Assembly (NCBI GenBank): GCA_022844485.1
Contig: JALHLQ010000015.1
Location: forward strand, 1 to 64,000
Source of the DNA: Xanthobacteraceae bacterium
Lineage (GTDB): Bacteria; Pseudomonadota; Alphaproteobacteria; Rhizobiales; Xanthobacteraceae
DNA: 64,000 nucleotides
Direction: 5' to 3'
Under the pieces are notes generated by a model that saw nothing but the letters and a program-made list of their open reading frames with translations, was not told the origin of the DNA and searched no databases. The position numbers were made by a program, and so were the translations under genes. Positions 35,528 through 44,296 of the stretch are shown piece after piece. The stretch's first letter is position 1; each line of letters starts with the position of its first letter.

Positions 35528-35953
35528 ATGGAGATCATGCACGTTCAGTATTTTCTTGCGCTCTGCGAGGAGGGGAATTTTACCCGTGCCGCCCAGCGGT
35601 GCCACGTCTCGCAACCTTCGATTACCAACGCCATCCGGGCGCTCGAGCGCGAGTATGGAGCGCCTTTGTTCGTCCGCAAGCCCGCGCCCGTGCGCCCATC
35701 CGAACTTGGGTTGCTGCTGAAACCGCTCTTCGAGCAAATCGGTGCATGTACGCGTCAAATCAAAACGGAATTGGCGCAATTCAACGACCGCTCAGGAAAC
35801 GGTCCTGCCATCATAAACTTGCATCCGGCAAGGCGCTCCGGCCGGCGGCGGAATTCGGGGGTCAATGGCGCGGCTATGCGAAAAGCCCCTTCCCGTAAAA
35901 CGGTGGAAGGACAGGCGAGTCACGCCACCCGGGATTACGGCACGGTTCCATAA
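35528..35953 (+). CDS. LysR-type DNA-binding domain protein without effector domain
   Basis: A 141-residue protein whose first ~85 residues are a complete LysR winged helix-turn-helix (MHVQYFLALCEEGNFTRAAQRCHVSQPSITNAIRALEREYGAPLF) with the start of the linker helix. Instead of the ~200-residue inducer-binding domain there is a short, basic, low-complexity tail. GAGGAG lies about 9 bases upstream of the ATG. Either it is a truncated remnant or a short regulator that binds DNA without an effector, as similar short LysR-like proteins appear in Rhizobiales. No remains of the missing domain are visible downstream. Confidence 0.75.
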   Translation: MEIMHVQYFLALCEEGNFTRAAQRCHVSQPSITNAIRALEREYGAPLFVRKPAPVRPSELGLLLKPLFEQIGACTRQIKTELAQFNDRSGNGPAIINLHPARRSGRRRNSGVNGAAMRKAPSRKTVEGQASHATRDYGTVP

Positions 35954-36057
35954 TTGAACACGGTGCCTCTCCTCGCTCCGATCCGCTAAAGGACTGGCGG
36001 TTGAGCCAACACATCCACTACAGTTGGTGCCGCGCGGTGGTGCGTGGAGCGTTGAGT

Positions 36058-36762
36058 ATGCAAGGCGATGACAGGCCTCAGTCGCGCCTCAAAGCGGCTG
36101 ACAAGATCGCATTCCTTCGCAATCATCCGATGTTCGGCGCCCTCGGCGCCGATCTGCTCGAACAGATCGCCTCTTATGCGATCCCGACTGCCTATGTGCG
36201 CGGCAAGACCATCTTCTCCAAGGGAGACCGCGGCTCAAGTCTCTTTGCCGTCATGGAAGGGGCGGTGAAGATCAGCGCGCCGTCAACTCACGGAAAAAGC
36301 GCGGTTCTCAACCACATCCATCCCGGAGAAGTCTTCGGCGAGATCGCCTTGTTCGACGGGGGCGAGCGAACGGCTGATGCAACCGCCGCGACGAATTGCC
36401 GTCTTCTGGTTCTCGATCGTCGCGACTTTCTCCCGCTGGTGCGCGCCAATCCGGAGCTTGCGTTGAAGATCATCCAGGTCCTGTGTTCGCGTCTGCGGCA
36501 CACCACCGAACAGGTCGAAGACGTCGTCTTTCTCAGTCTTCCATCCCGGCTCGCCCGCGTGCTGCTCAAGCTCGCCGCGGGCGAAACGCCGGGCAGGCGA
36601 ATACCCATCACGCAGCTCGAGATCAGCCAGATGATCGGAGCCTCGCGGGAAAGCACGAACAAGCAGTTGCGCGACTGGGAGCAATCCAAGTGGATCAAGA
36701 TCGAGCGAGGCGGAATCGCCGTGCTCTCACCCGGAGCGATCTCAGCCGTTCTCGAGGAGTGA
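36058..36762 (+). CDS. Crp/Fnr family transcriptional regulator
   Basis: A 234-residue regulator. The N-terminal cNMP-binding beta-roll (about 20-135) includes GKTIFSKGDRGSSLFAVMEGAVKI and HPGEVFGEIALFDGGERTADATA, close to the cAMP-binding consensus (GEIALFDGG..RTA). The C-terminal HTH_Crp domain contains ITQLEISQMIGASRESTNKQLRDW. It lacks the N-terminal cysteine cluster of FNR, so it is not an oxygen sensor of that type. The ATG at 36058 has GGAG 8 bases upstream; the track start (TTG at 36001) is less likely. Confidence 0.9.
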   Translation: MQGDDRPQSRLKAADKIAFLRNHPMFGALGADLLEQIASYAIPTAYVRGKTIFSKGDRGSSLFAVMEGAVKISAPSTHGKSAVLNHIHPGEVFGEIALFDGGERTADATAATNCRLLVLDRRDFLPLVRANPELALKIIQVLCSRLRHTTEQVEDVVFLSLPSRLARVLLKLAAGETPGRRIPITQLEISQMIGASRESTNKQLRDWEQSKWIKIERGGIAVLSPGAISAVLEE

Positions 36763-36914
36763 CGATCCGTTATCCGGCCTGGCCGGAGCTCCACGGCTAG
36801 ATCGCCGCGACACGATGGCCCGCGGGTTGTTGTTCCCGCGTCGCCCGATCGATGTCCGCACGGAGCCCGATGGAACTGCCCGGAACAGAGCACGCCACCT
36901 CGCGTTAGCGGTGC

Positions 36915-38210
36915 ATGGTTTTGCGTATGTTTGGGTTCTGCAGGTCGCCCTGGAGGCGCAGGATCGGCGGCTTCCTGCTCGCCATTGCCACTGTTGCGGC
37001 GGCCATCGGGTCGACCGCAGAGGCGGCGCGCAAGCGCCCGAATGCGAAACTGGAGGTTTCCGATACGGCTTCGGCGGCGAAGAACCTCGCGCGCCCTCAG
37101 TTCGATGCGGACGATCAAAGCGCCGCAGACATCCATGGCATCCCGAATGCGCGTTTTTGGGGCGATTCGGTCGATGCGTTTGCGCGGGCCTTGCCGGCCC
37201 AGCCCGGTCCTTGGCTGGCCTTGTCCGGCGGCGGCGCAGACGGGGCTTTCGGCGCCGGTCTGCTGGTCGGCTGGAGCGGAAAGGACCGGCCCGAATTCAG
37301 CGTGGTGACAGGCGTGAGCGCGGGCGCGTTGATCGCGCCCTATGCGTTTCTCGGGTCGGACCACGACAAGACGTTGCGCGACATATTCACAACGCTCACC
37401 GCCGCGGACATTTTCGAACACGGCGCAACCGGCGAAAGCCTGCTCGACACTTGGCCGCTGAGGCGATTGATCCGGCGGCACGTCACGCCCGAATTGCTCG
37501 CCGAGGTCGCAGCCGCGCATCAGAGCGGGCGGCGGCTGTTCGTCGTCACCATGAATATGGATGCGGAACGTCCAGTGGTGTGGAATATGGGGGCGATCGC
37601 CGAAAGCGGCGGCGAGTCCGCGCTCGAACTCTTCCGCGACGTCCTCTTTGCCTCGGCTGCAATTCCCGGCGTGTTTCCGCCCGCCATGATCATGGCTGAG
37701 GCGCGGGGGCGGCGCATTCTTGAAATGCATGCCGACGGCAGCCTGAGCGGCCCATTCTATGTGGCACCGGAAGCCGTGCTCGTCGGCACGCAACGATTCC
37801 GTTTGCCGGCGACCGATCTCTACGCCGTGGTGAATACGAAACTGGTCCCGGAATTTGGAAGGGTCGAACGGGACACGCTGTCCATTCTCGCGCGCGGCAT
37901 CGGCTCAGCCTTGAAGATGGCGGCGCGCGGAGAGATCGCCCTCGCGCGAATGCTCGCGCAGCGTCAAGGTATCGGCTTCAACCTCGCCTTCGTACCGTCT
38001 GATTTCGACGGACAGGCGCGCGGACCATTCGACGCCGATTACATGGCGAAGCTGTTTGAGGCCGGGGTTGCACAAGGCCGCTCATCGGCAGCCTTCCAAC
38101 AGGGGCCGGCGCGGCCGGACGAGAATGGACAGGTTGCCGCTTCACCGCGGGATCGCACGACCGGCTCGGGATCCTCCGGCGCGCAAGAGGCGGATCGCGT
38201 CAGCCGCTAA
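36915..38210 (+). CDS. Patatin-like phospholipase
   Basis: A 431-residue secreted or membrane-attached lipid acyl hydrolase. An N-terminal signal segment (GGFLLAIATVAAAIGSTAEA) is followed by the patatin fold: oxyanion loop ALSGGGADGAFGAG (about 100), nucleophile Ser in VTGVSAGALIAPYAF, and the catalytic Asp probably in MHADGSLSG. The GGGADGAFGAG form is typical for the proteobacterial envelope subgroup. The C-terminal ~50 residues are Pro/Gly/Ser-rich and probably disordered. It stands alone between the Crp/Fnr gene and a convergent Bug-type gene. Confidence 0.88.
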   Translation: MVLRMFGFCRSPWRRRIGGFLLAIATVAAAIGSTAEAARKRPNAKLEVSDTASAAKNLARPQFDADDQSAADIHGIPNARFWGDSVDAFARALPAQPGPWLALSGGGADGAFGAGLLVGWSGKDRPEFSVVTGVSAGALIAPYAFLGSDHDKTLRDIFTTLTAADIFEHGATGESLLDTWPLRRLIRRHVTPELLAEVAAAHQSGRRLFVVTMNMDAERPVVWNMGAIAESGGESALELFRDVLFASAAIPGVFPPAMIMAEARGRRILEMHADGSLSGPFYVAPEAVLVGTQRFRLPATDLYAVVNTKLVPEFGRVERDTLSILARGIGSALKMAARGEIALARMLAQRQGIGFNLAFVPSDFDGQARGPFDADYMAKLFEAGVAQGRSSAAFQQGPARPDENGQVAASPRDRTTGSGSSGAQEADRVSR

Positions 38211-38251
38211 AGCGGTGACGCGGAGCGCCGGTGGATCGCTTCTCTCGACAT

Positions 38252-39223
38252 TTATTGCGCCACAACGCCGGCGGCCTTGATCACCGGCGTCCATTTCTCG
38301 ATTTCACTGGCGACGAGCCGCTTCAGCGCGGCCGGTCCGCGCTCTCTCGGGATCACCGCGCCAATGTCTTCGAGCTTCTTGCGCGTGGACGGATCGGACA
38401 GGGCCTTGTCCGCCGCCGCTGCAAGCCGCTCGATGACCGGGGCGGGGGTGCCCTTCGGCGCAAACATCGCGTTCCAGCCGGAGGCGAGAAATTGCGGGAG
38501 ACCGGCTTCACCGGTGGTCGGGATGTCGGGAAGCGCGAAGGAGCGGGCGGGAAGGGCGATCGCAAGCGCCTTGATGTTGCCGGCCTGCACCTGCGGCACG
38601 GTATGCGGAATCTGGTCGCACATGAAATCATGCACGCCGGCGACGAGATCCTGCAGCGCAGGGCCGGAGCCGCGGTAAGCCACCATCGGCGAGCGCGCGC
38701 CAATGAGAGAGGTGAACAAGAGGCAGCTTACATGCGACGTCGACCCGACGCCGCCATGACCGTTGTTCAGCTTCGAGGGATCGCTCTTGATCAGCGCGAT
38801 CAGTTGCTGCAGCGTCGACACCGGCAGCGTCTTTTTGGCGAAGATGCCGATCGGGGTATCGGTGAGCTGGCTGACATGCTCGAAATCGTTGAGCGGATCG
38901 TAAGCCAGGTTCGGGTAGAGCGCGGGCGCCGCGCCATGCGTCCCCATTTGACCGACCAGCACCGTGTACCCGTCCGGCGTTGCGCGGGAGGCGCGCAGCG
39001 AACCGGTCGTGCCGCCGGCGCCTCCGGTATTCTCGACGACAAGCTGCTGGCCCAGCGTCGTGCTCATGTGTTCGAGCACGATGCGCGCCACGACATCCGT
39101 GTTTCCGCCGGGCGGGTAGGGAACGATGACCGTGATCGGACGATTGGGATAGGCCTGCGCCAGCGCCATCGAAGCGACCGCGAGCAAGGCTACCGCGCTC
39201 AAACCCATGCGGATGAAGCCCAT
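38252..39223 (-). CDS. Bug-family (TctC) substrate-binding protein
   Basis: A 323-residue periplasmic binding protein. The signal peptide (SAVALLAVASMALAQ) is followed by AYPNRPITVIVPYPPGGNTDVVAR, the family opening, and VVENTGGAGGTTG. The start at 39223 has GGAG 8 bases upstream; the track start is 12 codons earlier. No transporter membrane genes are adjacent. The ligand is probably a carboxylic acid; nothing nearby narrows it. Confidence 0.88.
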   Translation of the reverse strand: MGFIRMGLSAVALLAVASMALAQAYPNRPITVIVPYPPGGNTDVVARIVLEHMSTTLGQQLVVENTGGAGGTTGSLRASRATPDGYTVLVGQMGTHGAAPALYPNLAYDPLNDFEHVSQLTDTPIGIFAKKTLPVSTLQQLIALIKSDPSKLNNGHGGVGSTSHVSCLLFTSLIGARSPMVAYRGSGPALQDLVAGVHDFMCDQIPHTVPQVQAGNIKALAIALPARSFALPDIPTTGEAGLPQFLASGWNAMFAPKGTPAPVIERLAAAADKALSDPSTRKKLEDIGAVIPRERGPAALKRLVASEIEKWTPVIKAAGVVAQ

Positions 39224-39322
39224 CGCGCGAACTCCCGATTCAGCGCCGACCTGCCGCACCGCTCACGATAGCCGCTTTCAGCGCGGCCGGCGAGCAGGCG
39301 CGCGAGGGGCGGCCCTTCGATC

Positions 39323-40453
39323 TCACGTCGCCGCCAGGCCGACGCCGGCGGCTGTCTCGACGGAGACCCGCCAGTTCAGCGTCGTCTCGATCACATGGCG
39401 GGCGAGCGCCCGGCGGGAATGATGTTCGAGCACATGCCCGCGCGCCGCCGCAGCCATCGCGAGCAGCCGCGGCTTGTCGGCCAGCGCGCTAGCGACCGCA
39501 GCCGACAGCGCGCCGCGTTCGACGTCGTAGTAGATGGCGTGCTCGTTTCGCCGCAGCGGTTCGTGCCGCTCGATCGTGGGCTGGTTGATGACCGGCACCG
39601 AGCCGCAGGCCGCGGCTTCGTAGTGGCGGAAGCAGTCCCAGCCGAGGCCCTCGGGCGACCAGACAAGCCAGGCGCGCGCGCAGCGCGCGTAGAACTCGGC
39701 GCGCGGCAGGGACTGCTCGGGAATGTCGATGCTGTATCCGTTCGCCCGCAACGCCATCAGCTCCGCAAAGCCGCGTTCGCGCACGAAAGAGGTGTTCTGC
39801 ACCTGGCCGGCGAAGAACACGTCCGTCGTCTTTTCCGCGGGAGCGGACGGCGGCTCGAACTGCGGCGGCAGTCCCAGTGACATCGGCCTGATCTTCTCGA
39901 CGCGCCGTTTCTGACGCTGCGAGCGGCGAAAGCGCGGCGTCGGCAGGTTGGCGTGGGCCGTCTTAAGAAAAAGCCGCCAATAATCTGGCGGCAGCTCGCG
40001 CTTGAAATAGACGCGCGCGCGGTCGAGCAGAAACACATGGCTGCGCTGAATCACCGGCAGATCCTCGAGATCGAGCACGGCTACGGGCGCGTTCGCGCCA
40101 AAGCGCAGCACCTGCGGACCGAACATGCGCGCGATCGGGAGGTGTCCCTGCAAGGTCCTGCGATCGAACACGGCGCGGCTCAACCAGCGCCAGTGCCACG
40201 GCGCGTAGAAGGTCGGGTGACACACGATGAGCGAGGTCGACGGATCGCGGACCATGCGGGCGAGCAGCGGCAGGGTGCGGAGCGACACGGGATAGACGCC
40301 CTTATGCGGGTCCGCTTCAGGCGCGACAAAGCTGGTCGAAAAATACGTCGTCCGATCCGGAAGCGCGTCCTTCAAAAAAGGGCCTCCGATCTCGACGATT
40401 TTCAGCGATGAAAGCGCGTTCACGACGGCCTGATCAAGGTTTGTCCCGGTCAC
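39323..40453 (-). CDS. CgeB-like glycosyltransferase family protein
   Basis: A 376-residue protein with a GT-B-like C-terminal half. The segment LVWSPEGLGWDCFRHYEAAACGSVPVIN is the donor-sugar region of the CgeB/Glyco_trans_1_2 family, followed by a capacity for repeated helices (AVASALADKPRLLAMAAAARGHVLEHH). The N-terminal half is less conserved. It has no membrane segment. The neighbouring divergent UDP-glucuronate decarboxylase gene makes UDP-xylose or UDP-apiose-type donors, so the pair may decorate a surface polysaccharide; that link is inferred. Confidence 0.72.
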   Translation of the reverse strand: MTGTNLDQAVVNALSSLKIVEIGGPFLKDALPDRTTYFSTSFVAPEADPHKGVYPVSLRTLPLLARMVRDPSTSLIVCHPTFYAPWHWRWLSRAVFDRRTLQGHLPIARMFGPQVLRFGANAPVAVLDLEDLPVIQRSHVFLLDRARVYFKRELPPDYWRLFLKTAHANLPTPRFRRSQRQKRRVEKIRPMSLGLPPQFEPPSAPAEKTTDVFFAGQVQNTSFVRERGFAELMALRANGYSIDIPEQSLPRAEFYARCARAWLVWSPEGLGWDCFRHYEAAACGSVPVINQPTIERHEPLRRNEHAIYYDVERGALSAAVASALADKPRLLAMAAAARGHVLEHHSRRALARHVIETTLNWRVSVETAAGVGLAAT

Positions 40454-40581
40454 GCTCCCTTAGCCCCGGGATAAGTCCAACACAAACGAAAGCTGCCGGC
40501 AGGCATGCTCATCAGGGTTGCGACGGTGCCTCAATCGTGCTCATCACTCGGTTCGAGTAGGGGTCTGGTCGGGGGGAGTTC

Positions 40582-41526
40582 ATGCGCGACGATGGCCGCA
40601 TTGTGGTGACCGGCGGGGCCGGGTTCATCGGCTCGCACCTGTGCGAGCGTTTGATTGCGGCGGACTACGAGGTCCTTTGCGTCGATAATTACTATACCGG
40701 AAGGCGGCGCAATATCGAGCATCTCTTGCGCGAGCCGCGGTTCGAGGCGATGCGCCACGACGTGACGTTTCCGCTCTATGTCGAAGCCGACCAGATCTAC
40801 AATCTCGCCTGTCCGGCCTCGCCGATCCATTATCAGTTCGACCCGGTGCAGACGCTGAAGACCAGCGTGCACGGGGCCATCAACATGCTTGGCCTCGCCA
40901 AGCGCGTGAAGGCGAAAATCCTGCAGGCGTCGACCAGCGAAGTCTACGGCGATCCCGAGGTGCATCCGCAGCCGGAGAGCTATTGGGGACACGTGAATCC
41001 GATCGGGTTGCGCGCCTGTTACGACGAGGGCAAGCGCGCCGCCGAGACGCTGTTTCACGATTATCATCGCCAGCACGGCGTGCGCATCAAGGTGGCGCGG
41101 ATCTTCAACACCTATGGACCGCGCATGCATCCGAACGATGGACGCGTGGTGTCGAACTTCATCGTTCAGGCACTGGAAGGAAAGCCGATCACGCTCTATG
41201 GCGACGGCAGCCAGACGCGTTCGTTCTGCTACGTCAGCGATCTGGTCGAGGCGATCCAGTGTCTGATGGCGACGCCCGATCAAATGATCGGGCCGATGAA
41301 TCTCGGCAACCCGACCGAGTTCTCGATCCGGCAACTCGCCGAGCTCGTCATCCGGATGACCGGATCGACCTCACGGCTCGAATTCGCGCCGCTGCCGCCG
41401 GACGATCCGAAGCAGCGGCAGCCTGACATCACGCTTGCGCGCTCGGCGCTGCAATGGGAGCCGAAGGTCGCGCTCGAAGACGGCTTGAAGGATACGATCG
41501 GATATTTCCGGTGGTTGTTGAAGTAG
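40582..41526 (+). CDS. UDP-glucuronate decarboxylase (extended SDR)
   Basis: A 314-residue NAD-dependent enzyme that converts UDP-glucuronate to UDP-xylose. The Rossmann motif is [13 protein letters not shown]; the catalytic Tyr147 and Lys151 lie in ACYDEGKR, a signature of the UXS clade within the extended SDR family; [12 protein letters not shown] and [21 protein letters not shown] are further UXS hallmarks. GGGGGAG precedes the ATG. It sits back-to-back with a glycosyltransferase gene. Confidence 0.92.
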   Translation: MRDDGRIVVTGGAGFIGSHLCERLIAADYEVLCVDNYYTGRRRNIEHLLREPRFEAMRHDVTFPLYVEADQIYNLACPASPIHYQFDPVQTLKTSVHGAINMLGLAKRVKAKILQASTSEVYGDPEVHPQPESYWGHVNPIGLRACYDEGKRAAETLFHDYHRQHGVRIKVARIFNTYGPRMHPNDGRVVSNFIVQALEGKPITLYGDGSQTRSFCYVSDLVEAIQCLMATPDQMIGPMNLGNPTEFSIRQLAELVIRMTGSTSRLEFAPLPPDDPKQRQPDITLARSALQWEPKVALEDGLKDTIGYFRWLLK

Positions 41527-41617
41527 AACCTTCTTGCGGGTCTCGTTGCGCATCGCTCCACTTGCCGGGGATGCGGGCCAGCGGCCCGCTAAGCTTGCTG
41601 TCCTTAATCTTTTGCGA

Positions 41618-42574
41618 TCACCCGATCACCCGCACCGGCTTGCCGTCGAGCCAGGCGCGGATCGCTTCCACGGTCTGGCCGTAAAACACGCGATAGGTCT
41701 CGGCGGTTGCATAGCCGAGATGCGGTGTCAGCACGACGTTGTCGAGCTTTCGGAACGGATGATCGAGCGGAAGCGGCTCGACGCCGAACACGTCGATGGC
41801 GGCCCCGGCGATGCGGCGCGTGCGCAGCGCCTCGATCAAAGCCGGCTCGTCGACGATCGGCCCGCGCGCGGTGTTGATCAGATAGGCCCTCGGCTGCATC
41901 AGCGCGAGTTCCCGGGCGCCGATCAAGCCGCGCGAGCGCTCGCTCAGGATGAGATGGATGCTGACGACATCGGATTGCCGAAGCAGATCGTCCTTCTGTG
42001 CATAGTCGGCGCCCGCCGCGCGGCATTTCTCCTCCGTGAGATTCTGACTCCAGGCCAAGACGCGCATGCCGAGCGCCTTCGCCACGGCGGCGACGCGGGT
42101 GCCGAGCTTGCCGAGACCGATGACGCCGAGAGTTTTCCCTGCAAGCTCGAAGCCGACGGTCGTCTGCCATGGAGTCCCGCTCTTCATGCGCGCGTTCTCG
42201 ACGCCGATCTTGCGCGCGAGCTCGAGCATCAGCCCGATCGTCAGCTCGGCTGTGGAGGGACCCGACCCTTCCGTGCCGGTGACCGTGATATTGCGCTCGC
42301 GCGCCGCCGCCATGTCGATCGCGGCGTTTTGCTTGCCGGTGGTTGCGATGAGCCGCAGATCGGGGAGGGACTCGATGATGCGACGCGAAATCTTGGTGCG
42401 CTCGCGCATCGGACAGATGATCGAGAAACCCTTCAGCGCGGCGATCACCTGCGCGTCGTCCCCGATCGGTTCATTGAACACCTGAAGCTCGACGTCCTTC
42501 GCTACCGGCGACCAATCCGCCATTTGCATCGCGATGTTCTGGTAGTCGTCGAGAATGGCGGCCCGGTGACGCAT
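41618..42574 (-). CDS. D-2-hydroxyacid dehydrogenase family protein
   Basis: A 318-residue member of the D-isomer-specific 2-hydroxyacid dehydrogenase family. The NAD motif is TLGVIGLGKLGTRVAAVAKALGM; the catalytic Arg region is INTARGPIVDEPAL and the His is in LTPHLGYATAETY. Phosphoglycerate dehydrogenase, glyoxylate reductase and formate dehydrogenase (NAD) share this fold; lengths and motifs here fit a generic 2-ketoacid reductase. It ends 50 bases after the UDP-glucuronate decarboxylase gene in convergent orientation. Confidence 0.88.
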   Translation of the reverse strand: MRHRAAILDDYQNIAMQMADWSPVAKDVELQVFNEPIGDDAQVIAALKGFSIICPMRERTKISRRIIESLPDLRLIATTGKQNAAIDMAAARERNITVTGTEGSGPSTAELTIGLMLELARKIGVENARMKSGTPWQTTVGFELAGKTLGVIGLGKLGTRVAAVAKALGMRVLAWSQNLTEEKCRAAGADYAQKDDLLRQSDVVSIHLILSERSRGLIGARELALMQPRAYLINTARGPIVDEPALIEALRTRRIAGAAIDVFGVEPLPLDHPFRKLDNVVLTPHLGYATAETYRVFYGQTVEAIRAWLDGKPVRVIG

Positions 42575-42626
42575 GAAGAGGCTCCGATCAAATTATGCGG
42601 CTGCTGCTCGTCGCTGGCTTTCGCGT

Positions 42627-42851
42627 CTATTGCTTCCTGATCCGAAAAACGAAAACATTATCGATCTTGGTTTCCCCTTCGAGCATGTCGCCCGTCTCAC
42701 GCAGCAGGTTCGGGATGTCGATCGTGGACAAGGGATCGGTGCATTCGACGACCAGCTTATCGCCTGAGGCGAGCCGGGTCAGCGCCTTGCGCGTTTTCAG
42801 GGCGGGCAGCGGGCAGCGCAAGCCGCGCAGGTTCAGGCTGGTCTCGCTCAT
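42627..42851 (-). CDS. TusA family sulfurtransferase
   Basis: A 74-residue SirA/TusA-fold protein. The persulfide-carrying Cys13 sits in GLRCPLPALKTRKAL, the C-P-x-P motif of the family. Such proteins relay sulfane sulfur to tRNA thiolation, molybdenum cofactor enzymes or sulfur oxidation. With a formate dehydrogenase locus a few kilobases away, a role in sulfur transfer toward FdhD or the molybdenum centre is possible, though not shown. Confidence 0.9.
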   Translation of the reverse strand: MSETSLNLRGLRCPLPALKTRKALTRLASGDKLVVECTDPLSTIDIPNLLRETGDMLEGETKIDNVFVFRIRKQ

Positions 42852-42958
42852 GGAACCGTTTCTGCGGGGGCCGCATTGGGCTCGTCAAGGGCCTTGCACC
42901 ACCGAGCCCGCTTGACCCGAATGCCGCCGCTCGCGCAGATGGCATGGGAGACTGTTGC

Positions 42959-44245
42959 ATGCGTCATGTCGCTGTCTTGCTGATTGCGGCGGCCGCGCTG
43001 TGCGCCGCCCTTGCGGAGGCCGGCGCGCAGCTGCGCGGCCATGGCGGCCCGGTGCGTGCGCTTGCGGTGTCCCCCGACGGCCTAACCGCCGTGACGGGCA
43101 GCTTCGACACATCCGCCATCCGCTGGTCGCTCCAGCGCAACGCGGCTGAGCAGGTGATGCGTTTTCACGAGAGCGCGGTCAACGCCGTCGCCATCCTGAA
43201 AGACGGGCGCATCGTGACCGGCGGCGAGGATGGCCGCGTTGCGCTGTGGGCAGCAGGGGCCGACAAACCCGAGCGCGTGTTCGCGGGGCACACGGCGACT
43301 GTCGCTGCCGTTGCGGCGTCGCCGGATGGAAGCACGATCGCATCGGCCTCGTGGGACCGCACGGTGCGGCTGTGGCCGGTCGCCGGCGGCGAGCCGCGTG
43401 TGCTCGAAGGCCATCAGGACAATGTGAACGGGGTTGCCTTCTCGCCCGACGGGCGATTGCTCGTGAGCGTCGGCTATGACGCGAGCGTGCGCATCTGGCC
43501 GTTCCGCAGCGAAGCCGCGCCGATCGTGCGGACCGTTCCGTCGCCGCTCAACTCGGTCGCGGTCGCACCCGACGGGGAGATCGTCGTGGGCGGCGCGGAC
43601 GGGCAGGTGCGGTTCCTGTCGCCAGCCGGTGATCTACGCGGCGAGGTGGAAACCGGCCCCTCTCCGATCATTTCGATCGCCGTGTCGGGCGACGGCGCGC
43701 TTGCCGCCGCGGCCGGCATCCGCGGCTCGGTCGCGATTGTCGGCCGCGCCGAAGGCAAGCTCGCGCGCACACTGGTCGGACCCGGATTGCCGGTCTGGTC
43801 GCTTGCCTTCGCGCCCGACCACCGCACGTTGCTCACGGGCGGCGCGGATCGGCTGGTGCGGCGATGGAACGCCTCGACCGGTGAGCATCTCGGCTCGCTG
43901 ACGATGAGCGGCGCGGAGGATCCTCTGGCGGCCTTTGCAGGCGACCGCGGCGCGGAGATCTATCGCGCTTGCGTCGCCTGCCACACGCTCAAGCCGGACG
44001 AAGGCAACCGCGCCGGGCCGACGCTGCACGGTCTCTTCGGACGCAGGATCGCGTCGCTGCCGGGCTACAAGTTCTCCGACGCGCTCACGAACATGGACAT
44101 CGTGTGGACGCCTGAGACGGTCGCGAAACTCTTCGAGGTCGGGCCGATGGCCTATACGCCGGGCACGAAGATGCCCGAGCAGCGCATCACCTCGGCAGAG
44201 GACCGCGAAGCCCTGGTGGAGTTCTTGAAGAAGGCGACGAGGTAG
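42959..44245 (+). CDS. WD40-repeat/cytochrome c fusion protein
   Basis: A 428-residue periplasmic protein. Signal peptide LLIAAAALCAALAEAGA, then seven or so WD40 blades (AVSPDGLTAVTGSFDTSAIRW, AASPDGSTIASASWDRTVRLW, AFSPDGRLLVSVGYDASVRIW), then a class I cytochrome c domain with CVACH at residue 338 and the distal Met in PGTKMPEQ. The cytochrome part resembles cytochrome c2/c-550 (KPDEGNRAGPTLHGLFGR). GGGAG lies 8 bases before the ATG at 42959. It may act as an electron carrier or redox-linked scaffold near formate respiration; its partners are unknown. Confidence 0.88.
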   Translation: MRHVAVLLIAAAALCAALAEAGAQLRGHGGPVRALAVSPDGLTAVTGSFDTSAIRWSLQRNAAEQVMRFHESAVNAVAILKDGRIVTGGEDGRVALWAAGADKPERVFAGHTATVAAVAASPDGSTIASASWDRTVRLWPVAGGEPRVLEGHQDNVNGVAFSPDGRLLVSVGYDASVRIWPFRSEAAPIVRTVPSPLNSVAVAPDGEIVVGGADGQVRFLSPAGDLRGEVETGPSPIISIAVSGDGALAAAAGIRGSVAIVGRAEGKLARTLVGPGLPVWSLAFAPDHRTLLTGGADRLVRRWNASTGEHLGSLTMSGAEDPLAAFAGDRGAEIYRACVACHTLKPDEGNRAGPTLHGLFGRRIASLPGYKFSDALTNMDIVWTPETVAKLFEVGPMAYTPGTKMPEQRITSAEDREALVEFLKKATR

Positions 44246-44296
44246 CGCCCTGTTCCCTTTTCCGGCGCCGGAGCCGATCCCTCGCCGCAAGCCGTC

